Assembly: GCA_032433765.1 (NCBI GenBank)
Contig: JAVIAB010000059.1
Span: forward strand, 61,960,678-62,024,677
Source: Megaustenia siamemsis
Taxonomy: Eukaryota; Mollusca; Gastropoda; Stylommatophora; Ariophantidae
DNA: 64,000 bases
Reading direction: 5' to 3'
Shown: in pieces, positions 61,501 to 64,000 of the stretch
Layout of the letters: each line of letters begins with the position of its first letter
How positions within the stretch are numbered: position 1 is the stretch's first letter
Program-made: the position numbers and the translations under genes
Notes under the pieces: model-generated
What the model was told of the DNA's origin: nothing
The model's input: only the letters and a program-made list of their open reading frames with translations
The model's database searches: none

Positions 61501-62864
61501 ACGTTGTCTCAGAAAGCAACAATCAACATTTTTCGTGCACATCTTGAGACGAGTACAATTGAAATACTTGGTTACAACTGGCAAAATACAGGGAAAGAGA
61601 GACCGTGAACGACAAAGTAAGAAGATACTATAAAATAAAAAAACAGACAACAACAGAAATGGTACTTTGCACTGTGGATGGATAATTTGGAAGGACATGA
61701 TCGCCTACGCCAACCGACGTAGCACATGATGATGATGAATAAGTTTTCGTCGTTGCAAATTCTCCCAAACTTACAACCAGCTACCCTACAGCCAGATTTT
61801 GCATACCACGAAAACAGTGACCTGATTTGAAATGCGGAGAGAACGGTCTAGAGTCACGCTCACTGACGACGGAGTCCACACTGATTCAGCGCCAGAGCTT
61901 GGAGAACCTGTCGCAGGCGATGATCGTTGCAGAGGGCTGAATGTGTTCGACAGCGGTTGCGTAACAAAATTGCAAATTGGTCAATCAATTTTTGACAAGA
62001 ATAATCAGTTGACGAACGTTTCGAGTGCAGGAATGGGCTGTATTGCAGATATCAAAATGTCCAACCGGCCGTGACGCTAATCCGTTCTAAAGACAAAGAC
62101 TAAAGATTTCAGATTATATTCAAACAATAACATAAAGTGGATAAATGTTCCAGTGGATAAAGAGATGCAGCGAAGACGATGGCGCTGGATAGGACAGACA
62201 CTGCGGAAGCCTACTGAGAGTATTACACAACAGGTCCTTTTTTGGAATCCCCAGGGGAAAAGACAAAGAGGAAGACTCAGAAATTTTCGGAGAAGACATA
62301 CAGAAACAGAGATGAAGATAATGGGGAAGACATGGAATGATCTTAAAAGAATGGCAAGAAACAGACGACTTGGAAAGTGTTTGTTGAAGACCTATGCTCC
62401 ACAGGGAGCTAAAAAGGTAGAAGAGAAAGAAGAGAAGAGGTAAGTGTACTCTCCCCTGCCTTGCTAGGCATATGGTGTTAGTGATCATTTCTATGACAAC
62501 GGCACATTTTTGGGTGACGTGGTCGTTATCACGCCAGGTCGCCTTTACTTCCCAGAAAAAATCTCTGGTACCCATTTTTAGAGGCTGGTTGAACCTCAGA
62601 GCCTTGTCAGTCTGAAATAAAATCAGTCACTCCTGGGGATCGAACTCGACCCTTATGGTCAGGAAGCGAGGACTCTAACCACTCAGCAAAACAATATTAT
62701 ACGTATGTGAAAACTATACATCCCTTCCTTTCAGAATAATCTATGCCACGCGTGCACTAGTTCTGGTTGTGCCAAAATGGGCTTCTATTCTAACCAGAAC
62801 ATTGAGCAATATAGTCAACAGAAGACGTATTATCTTACTACTGCTACAAATGCACCTTTTTGTG
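36019..62864 (+). CDS. Pancreatic-lipase-family triacylglycerol lipase gene, nine exons visible, 3' end missing
   Basis: Nine exons with GT-AG boundaries join in phase (lengths 85, 106, 166, 147, 109, 117, 117, 116 and 130) to 364 complete codons plus one base. The predicted protein has a signal peptide, the N-terminal CYGQLGC pair, oxyanion-side FIVHGF, catalytic Ser184 in GHSLG, Asp207 in GLDPAGP, and a lid between Cys267 and Cys290. Catalytic His292 is in SCSHMRS. These match the alpha/beta-hydrolase domain of pancreatic lipases (roughly 336 residues when mature). A secreted digestive or storage-lipid hydrolase is likely. The PLAT/C2-like C-terminal domain of vertebrate pancreatic lipase would be encoded past 64000, if present. 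The upstream region shows no clear promoter motif. Confidence 0.93.
36104..36683 (+). other. Lipase intron 1
   Basis: 580 bp. It holds a tRNA-like SINE scrap at about 36145-36215 (box B-like GAGTTCAATTCC), a poly-C/poly-T/poly-A stretch at 36223-36257 and otherwise unassigned sequence. Confidence 0.7.
36684..36789 (+). CDS. Lipase exon 2
   Basis: The acceptor is TGCTAG|GG and the donor TTTT|GTGAGT. It encodes [20 protein letters not shown] then [14 protein letters not shown]. The CYGQLGCF pair matches the first disulfide of pancreatic lipases (CYERLGCF type). It enters in phase 1 and leaves in phase 2. Confidence 0.92.
36866..38101 (-). mobile_element. LINE type B, RT and 3' end, in lipase intron 2
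   Basis: The minus strand encodes RT motifs [51 protein letters not shown] and RYVDDTVF (a YVDD palm). It continues to [13 protein letters not shown] and, in broken frames, the type B end with a (GAT)n tail. The flanks near 36855 (atacatatgat) and 38102 (atacatacgat) are a probable 11-bp TSD with one mismatch. The frame breaks make it inactive. Confidence 0.88.
38385..38872. repeat. ~26-bp minisatellite in lipase intron 2
   Basis: Loose copies of gaaggaatagagaggtattc plus tctag, about 18, with many substitutions and small indels. Confidence 0.9.
39143..39224. repeat. (TA)n microsatellite
   Basis: Long TA runs broken by CA. It abuts the LINE B fragment immediately downstream. Confidence 0.95.
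39226..39680 (+). mobile_element. LINE type B, 3' fragment
   Basis: It starts at [12 protein letters not shown] and runs through [38 protein letters not shown] and frame-broken [13 protein letters not shown]. It lacks the usual tail. The junction at its 5' side is the TA microsatellite. Confidence 0.85.
39822..39905 (+). repeat. Dispersed ~85-bp motif
   Basis: 'gtttgttcccgctgaaggcc' through 'gctgaaacgtcg' to 'aatcacgtaaagctt' matches the reverse complement of about 44440-44530 in intron 4. It also resembles the core motif of the inverted-repeat element at 13935. It is probably part of an unclassified dispersed repeat. Confidence 0.55.
40060..40360 (-). mobile_element. SINE type B in lipase intron 2
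   Basis: It matches the copy at 34456, with the box B GGGATTTGAACTC form on the reverse strand and the same body. The tRNA-like head is at the right end. Confidence 0.75.
40455..40950 (+). mobile_element. SINE type D, interrupted, ending at the exon 3 acceptor
   Basis: The head (40460-40520, 'tctcgtggcaaagccctgtg', then GGGTTCGATCC box B) and tail (40852-40950, 'cacctcggaagtttccctct', 'attcatttattatta') are separated by a LINE A insertion. The tail stops about 14 bp before the AG of exon 3. Confidence 0.75.
40532..40851 (-). mobile_element. LINE type A, 3' fragment inside a SINE
   Basis: catctatt flanks it at 40524-40531 and 40852-40859. The minus strand encodes [20 protein letters not shown] and [15 protein letters not shown]. 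The (GAT)n tail lies at its left edge. Confidence 0.8.
40965..41130 (+). CDS. Lipase exon 3
   Basis: The acceptor is CCCACAG|AACC and the donor AGG|GTAACT. Joined to exon 2 it reads [20 protein letters not shown], then [22 protein letters not shown] near the start and FIVHGF are family hallmarks, the latter beside the oxyanion hole. It enters in phase 2 and leaves in phase 0. Confidence 0.93.
41432..42650. repeat. 26-bp minisatellite in lipase intron 3
   Basis: About 46 copies of agaagtagtcatatttccac plus aacata. Two main variants at the tail (aacgtc, aacata) and two at the centre (tttcc, ttccc) are interspersed. Confidence 0.97.
42670..42765. repeat. 29-bp tandem repeat, three copies
   Basis: The unit is gtcagcaaggggacatttgc plus gggctat. 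It lies just after the 26-bp array. Confidence 0.9.
42766..43361 (+). other. Unassigned part of lipase intron 3
   Basis: No recognisable repeat or exon is seen. Confidence 0.5.
43362..43810 (+). mobile_element. LINE type B, 3' fragment with 10-bp TSD
   Basis: attctttgtt is repeated at 43352-43361 and 43811-43820. It encodes [60 protein letters not shown] and a broken end, with a (GAT)n tail. Confidence 0.9.
44097..44243 (+). CDS. Lipase exon 4
   Basis: The acceptor TTAAACAG|GAG and donor ATT|GTAAGT give 49 codons: [20 protein letters not shown], then [20 protein letters not shown] and NARVVG match the segment before the nucleophile in pancreatic lipases. The open frame upstream starting ATG 44055 is not used. 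A start at 44097 joins exon 3 in phase 0 and gives the family's usual 14-residue spacing from WL to the VDW strand. Confidence 0.92.
44436..44530 (-). repeat. Dispersed ~85-bp motif, reverse copy
   Basis: The reverse complement matches 39822-39905 ('ctgctgaagggctattgagc', 'aatcacgtaaagctt'). Confidence 0.5.
44940..45235 (+). mobile_element. LINE type A, diverged 3' fragment
   Basis: Frame-broken pieces parallel type [44 protein letters not shown] and CAGGT. It is older than the other copies judging by divergence. A (GA)n run follows at 45258-45297. Confidence 0.7.
45429..45537 (+). CDS. Lipase exon 5: catalytic serine
   Basis: The acceptor is GCAAAG|AAC and the donor ACAG|GTGGG. It encodes [20 protein letters not shown], then [20 protein letters not shown] holds the nucleophile Ser184 (codon 45474-45476). 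It enters in phase 0 and leaves in phase 1. Confidence 0.95.
45890..46085 (-). mobile_element. LINE 3'-end relic in lipase intron 5
   Basis: The minus strand shows [21 protein letters not shown] and [18 protein letters not shown] reading, of the GRPRKTWTK type. It is frame-broken. The call rests on general LINE C-terminal resemblance. Confidence 0.45.
46110..46365. repeat. ~38-bp tandem repeat, six copies
   Basis: The unit is agtgcatatcgaatgcatgt plus ctatgttctatttttttt, with variable T-run length. Confidence 0.95.
46419..46935 (+). mobile_element. LINE type B, 3' fragment with 11-bp TSD
   Basis: attgatattta flanks it at 46408-46418 and 46936-46946. It encodes [33 protein letters not shown] and [11 protein letters not shown] then a stop, plus the broken type B end. 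Confidence 0.9.
46947..47182 (+). other. Unassigned part of lipase intron 5
   Basis: No exon or repeat is recognised before the 16-bp array. Confidence 0.4.
47183..48250. repeat. 16-bp minisatellite, ~66 copies, in lipase intron 5
   Basis: There are three main unit types: cggctagagttctcat, cgactatagttctcat and ctgctagagttctcat. The left third uses ctggag instead of ctagag. From about 47640 the three types alternate in patterns that repeat, indicating higher-order duplication. Confidence 0.97.
48380..48610. repeat. Pyrimidine-rich (CTT/TCC) tract
   Basis: A long C/T-biased stretch on the plus strand makes three overlapping open frames without any protein support. Confidence 0.85.
48828..49072 (-). 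mobile_element. SINE type A in lipase intron 5
   Basis: Nearly full length, from 'ccccgtcacgccacgtgacg' to the tRNA-like head. It ends about 120 bp before exon 6. Confidence 0.78.
49195..49311 (+). CDS. Lipase exon 6: catalytic aspartate
   Basis: The acceptor is CCCCAG|GT and the donor CTG|GTAACT. With the split Gly it reads [20 protein letters not shown], then [18 protein letters not shown]. Asp207 (codon 49200-49202) is the triad acid. VRLDP.DA.FVD.IHTD is a strongly conserved family stretch. It enters and leaves in phase 1. Confidence 0.95.
49455..49850 (-). mobile_element. 3' fragment of an RNase H-type LINE
   Basis: The minus strand encodes [50 protein letters not shown] and [11 protein letters not shown] then stop, with a GAA-rich tail. 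It is related to the C-terminus of the full-length LINE at 29131 but is a different, diverged family. Confidence 0.75.
49945..50180 (+). mobile_element. SINE type D in lipase intron 6
   Basis: The head is 'tctcgtggcaaggcgcagtg' with a box B-like GGCTTCGATCC. The body is 'gttctttgtttgtttttttc', then 'ctcggaagtttccctctata' and 'ttattatttg'. Confidence 0.75.
50560..50880 (+). mobile_element. Half of the inverted-repeat element
   Basis: It matches the reverse of the interior and right arm of 13935-14455: 'catttcatctcttgcccctctgcc', 'ctcgttttctg', 'tatgtaaagct' and 'cattgtagga'. Only one arm is present. Confidence 0.6.
50980..51270. repeat. 29-bp minisatellite, about ten copies
   Basis: The unit is tcaactatgactgacggagg plus ctactatag. 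A lone related unit lies at 22383-22420, far upstream. Confidence 0.95.
51334..51778. repeat. 43-bp minisatellite, about ten copies
   Basis: The unit is gaaatctgttgttctattat plus caggttcagaattggatctcatg. A 43-bp period shifts the frame by one each copy, which creates the three overlapping open frames in this stretch. Confidence 0.95.
51779..53140 (+). other. Unassigned part of lipase intron 6
   Basis: No exon, tandem array or clear element is seen in about 1.36 kb. Near 53075-53110 there is a reversed scrap of SINE D ('cagaggaagaggtttgttta'). Confidence 0.45.
53205..53848 (-). mobile_element. SINE type A inserted in SINE D, with 12-bp TSD
   Basis: agatcctgctta occurs at 53193-53204 and 53849-53860. 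SINE A body is at 53205-53385 and its tRNA-like head at 53759-53848. A LINE C fragment splits them. Confidence 0.9.
53386..53758 (+). mobile_element. LINE type C fragment inserted in SINE A, with 12-bp TSD
   Basis: tgaacccggaag is duplicated at 53374-53385 and 53759-53770. It encodes broken [53 protein letters not shown] and a (GAT)n tail. Confidence 0.92.
54205..54948 (-). mobile_element. LINE type A, 3' part, split by LINE B
   Basis: The minus strand encodes the type A end ([40 protein letters not shown]), then the connecting region up to the LNYL-type segment. The upstream RT palm part ([20 protein letters not shown]) continues at about 56171-56260 on the far side of a LINE B insertion. 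The (CAT)n tail is at the left. Confidence 0.85.
54949..56156 (+). mobile_element. LINE type B inserted in LINE A, with 14-bp TSD
   Basis: tgtcatgtttatta is present at 54935-54948 and 56157-56170. It begins in the RT fingers ([40 protein letters not shown]) and runs to the complete type B end ([40 protein letters not shown]) with a (GAT)n tail. Several stops and frameshifts are present. Confidence 0.93.
56171..56260 (-). mobile_element. LINE type A, RT palm part beyond the LINE B insertion
   Basis: The minus strand reads [20 protein letters not shown] then NVIN. The YADD palm continues to the piece ending at 54948 once the LINE B insertion is removed. The 5' boundary, near the position of 56250, is not sharp. 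Confidence 0.75.
56381..56901 (+). mobile_element. LINE type A, 3' fragment
   Basis: The open frame of 161 codons reads [60 protein letters not shown] and [15 protein letters not shown], with a (GAT)n tail. ctatctttg at 56372-56380 and 56902-56910 is a probable 9-bp TSD. It ends about 105 bp before exon 7. Confidence 0.85.
57007..57123 (+). CDS. Lipase exon 7: strand after triad acid and lid start
   Basis: The acceptor is TGATAG|GT and the donor CAAG|GTGAGT. It encodes [20 protein letters not shown], then [26 protein letters not shown] is a family hallmark. Cys267 opens the lid loop. It enters and leaves in phase 1. Confidence 0.95.
57310..57885 (-). mobile_element. SINE type A second subtype, interrupted by SINE B
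   Basis: The left part is at 57310-57469 ('tctctggtacccattttta') and the right part at 57791-57885 ('tagaggccgggtag', 'gagaattgaacctataccc'). They resemble 23845-24092 and 62452-62690. Confidence 0.7.
57470..57790 (-). mobile_element. SINE type B inserted in SINE A, with 14-bp TSD
   Basis: ggtacccattttta is duplicated at 57456-57469 and 57791-57804. The box B-like GATTTGAAAATAC is degraded and the head is at the right end. Otherwise it is like 34456 and 40060. Confidence 0.88.
57886..57975 (-). mobile_element. SINE type D fragment, reversed
   Basis: 'aataataataaatgaattat', 'agagggaaactttcgaggca' and 'cagaggaagaggtatgttta' are the reverse of the SINE D tail. It is joined directly to the SINE A piece that follows. 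Confidence 0.6.
57985..58136 (-). mobile_element. SINE type A, 5' part
   Basis: The head and proximal body are present ('gcccgtgtcgctttactttc' to 'gctatcgcggctcc'). The distal part is missing at the SINE D junction. Confidence 0.7.
58490..58934. repeat. Degenerate GAGT/GAAT-rich tract
   Basis: Irregular repeats of gagtgaatgaatg and (GA)n with no fixed period. It grades into the 20-bp array. Confidence 0.85.
58935..59880. repeat. 20-bp minisatellite, ~47 copies, in lipase intron 7
   Basis: The unit is gagtgagtggagttatgtat. A common variant has tta for gta. It ends about 90 bp before exon 8. Confidence 0.97.
59974..60089 (+). CDS. Lipase exon 8: lid end and catalytic histidine
   Basis: The acceptor is CTCAAG|GT and the donor TTCAAA|GTAAGT. 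It encodes [20 protein letters not shown], then [15 protein letters not shown]. Cys290 closes a lid loop of 22 residues and His292 (codon 60000-60002) is the triad base in the C-H-x-R-S context. It enters in phase 1 and leaves in phase 0. Confidence 0.95.
60090..60860. repeat. 31-bp minisatellite starting at the exon 8 donor
   Basis: About 24 copies of gactttaaaaagtagatata plus ctacattaact, with a variant containing 'aagttattaatactac'. The exon 8 end plus donor (gatttcaaagtaagtagata) aligns with the unit, so the first, most diverged copy spans the splice junction. Confidence 0.93.
60977..61457 (+). mobile_element. LINE type B, 3' fragment with 10-bp TSD
   Basis: ggtgcctaac is duplicated at 60967-60976 and 61458-61467. 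The type B end is present with many frame breaks ([40 protein letters not shown]) and a (GAT)n tail. Confidence 0.9.
61490..61738 (+). mobile_element. LINE type C, 3' fragment
   Basis: It encodes [40 protein letters not shown] and a broken end, with a GATGATGATG tail. Confidence 0.78.
61739..62129 (+). other. Unassigned part of lipase intron 8
   Basis: An 80-codon open frame at 61832-62074 has no recognised motif and no support as an exon. Confidence 0.4.
62130..62440 (+). mobile_element. LINE type D, 3' fragment
   Basis: It encodes [40 protein letters not shown] and [19 protein letters not shown], ending 'ctccacagggagctaaaaag' and a GAA-rich tail. Confidence 0.82.
62452..62690 (-). mobile_element. 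SINE type A second subtype
   Basis: It carries the subtype marks 'atcacgccaggtcgccttta', 'tctctggtacccatttttag' and 'gatcgaactcgacc', with the head at the right end. It stops about 45 bp before exon 9. Confidence 0.7.
62735..62864 (+). CDS. Lipase exon 9
   Basis: The acceptor is CTTTCAG|AAT and the donor TGTG|GTAAGT. It encodes [20 protein letters not shown], then [18 protein letters not shown].....GC..MG matches the cysteine-rich segment of pancreatic lipases just before the linker to the PLAT domain. It leaves in phase 1, so at least one more exon must follow beyond the window. Confidence 0.94.
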
Positions 62865-63014
62865 GTAAGTCCTTACATATTCTTGGACATTTCTCACCTA
62901 AATTGTCCGTATTTCTTATCCAATATCTTTATAACTGGTAAATGTCCGCGGAAAAATGTAAAGGATGTCATAGCTTTGCTTTTAATTTCACAGGGAAATT
63001 AAGTGAATTATTGA

Positions 63015-63660
63015 CTGCTGTGTCGTGCCATTCCGTTCTGTCTCTTGCTTTGATGGTGCAAGTTGTCATAGACAGACTTGTCCATCTTTTGATATTACTC
63101 GTCCATGTTAGTCTTTGTCTGCCTCTGCCTCTTTTACCTTGTATTTTCCCTTTCATGATTAGCTTTTGTAGGCTGTTGTGTCTTTTAACGTGCCCCAGAA
63201 AATTTCTGAGATAGAGCTGCTTGCACAGAACAGAGACAAATGGCGAGATTTGATGAAATATCTTTAAAAGAAGTGAAAACTGCTAGAACAAAAATTCAGA
63301 TAAGAGAAGGAGTATCTTGATCTACGCCCTATGGGCCGGCTACGGCTAGAAAGGTCAATAGATAGATAGCAAATTTCTCTTGTCTTGTTCTAATTGTGTT
63401 TAGTAGTTCTCTTTTCATTTTAATTGTTTTAAGACTTCATTGTTTGTATTCTTTTCTTTTCATCCAATTCTTCATATTGTTCTATAAATCCATATTTCAA
63501 AGGCTTCAATTTTCTCTTCTGTTTTCTGGTCTAATGTCCATGTTTCTGCATCATGCCGGACTATTGTGAATATATAACATTTTGTTATTCCTAGTTTTAG
63601 CTCTAGTGTTATTTGTTTTTATAATAGTAAATTTTTCATGACATTAAAATTACTTTTTGT
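63015..63660 (-). mobile_element. LINE type A, 3' part, split by LINE E
   Basis: The minus strand encodes the type A end ([33 protein letters not shown]) and, past the insertion, FEMWIYR-like and ETWTLDQKTEEKIEAF-like pieces. It lacks the usual (GAT)n tail at its left edge. Confidence 0.8.
63208..63370 (+). mobile_element. LINE type E fragment inserted in LINE A, 8-bp TSD
   Basis: aaatttct is present at 63200-63207 and 63371-63378. The insert carries EIELLAQNRDKWRDLMKYL then stop and the (GATA)n-type tail. It is nearly the same as the 3' part of 17684-17955. Confidence 0.88.
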
Positions 63661-63754
63661 CAACTTCTTTTTTTTCAGTTTTACATACACCATACACGAC
63701 ATCCATACACCATAAGAATTTTGTTTATATCCATTATTACATGTTCTCATCTGT

Positions 63755-64000
63755 TATAAATTTAACATGTTCTCATCTGTGCTAAGTTTAACATGTTCTC
63801 ATCTGTATTAAGTTTAACATGTTCTCATCTGTTTTAAGTTTAACATATTCTTATCTGTATTAAGTTTAACATGTTCTCATCTGTATTAAGTTTAACATGT
63901 TCTTATCTGTATTAAGTTTAACATGTTCTCATCTGTATTAAGTTTAACATGTTCTTATCTGTATTAAGTTTAACATGTTCTCATCTGTATTAAGTTTAAC
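63755..64000. repeat. 26-bp minisatellite running off the window
   Basis: At least nine copies of aacatgttctcatctgtatt plus aagttt. Variants have ttatc for tcatc. It continues past 64000. Confidence 0.96.

Noticed and set aside
62870..64000. PLAT-domain exon of the lipase
   Set aside because: No frame with splice sites and PLAT-like sequence was found; the region is LINE A, LINE E and a minisatellite.

Overview
This is an AT-rich, repeat-dense animal nuclear sequence. The evidence is a spliced protein-coding gene with GT-AG introns, tRNA-derived SINEs, many 3' fragments of non-LTR retrotransposons (LINEs), hAT-type DNA transposon remains, long minisatellites and microsatellites, and no operons or bacterial signals. 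The repeat style and the kinds of LINE and lipase suggest an invertebrate, most likely a gastropod mollusc; that is inference from pattern and was not checked against a database.

Window 1-27890 is intergenic as far as can be seen. It holds 3' ends of at least five LINE types (called A to E here), tRNA-type SINEs (called A to E), small terminal-inverted-repeat DNA elements, a 1.2 kb minisatellite (19559-20775) and unassigned AT-rich DNA. No convincing host gene was found there.

Window 27891-35897 reads as one hAT-like transposon (minus-strand, ZBED-type transposase remains). It has been broken by later insertions: a LINE-A fragment, a full-length 4.06 kb LINE with an intact 1277-codon endonuclease/reverse transcriptase/RNase H ORF (29321-33154), a TTAA-flanked MITE, a second LINE-A fragment, a SINE, and a 3' fragment related to the full LINE. 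The full LINE has perfect 11-bp target-site duplications, and its first bases can fold into an HDV-like ribozyme shape.

Window 36019-62864 and beyond is the one host gene: a secreted pancreatic-lipase-family triacylglycerol lipase on the plus strand. Nine coding exons join in phase to give 364 residues: signal peptide, N-terminal Cys pair, HGF oxyanion segment, GHSLG serine motif, LDPAGP aspartate, full-length lid, and the catalytic histidine. The C-terminal PLAT exons are not in the window. Its introns carry at least nine large tandem arrays and more than a dozen nested retroelement insertions, many with clear target-site duplications.

Fragment names (LINE A-E, SINE A-E) are local labels for groups that resemble each other within this window; they are not database names.
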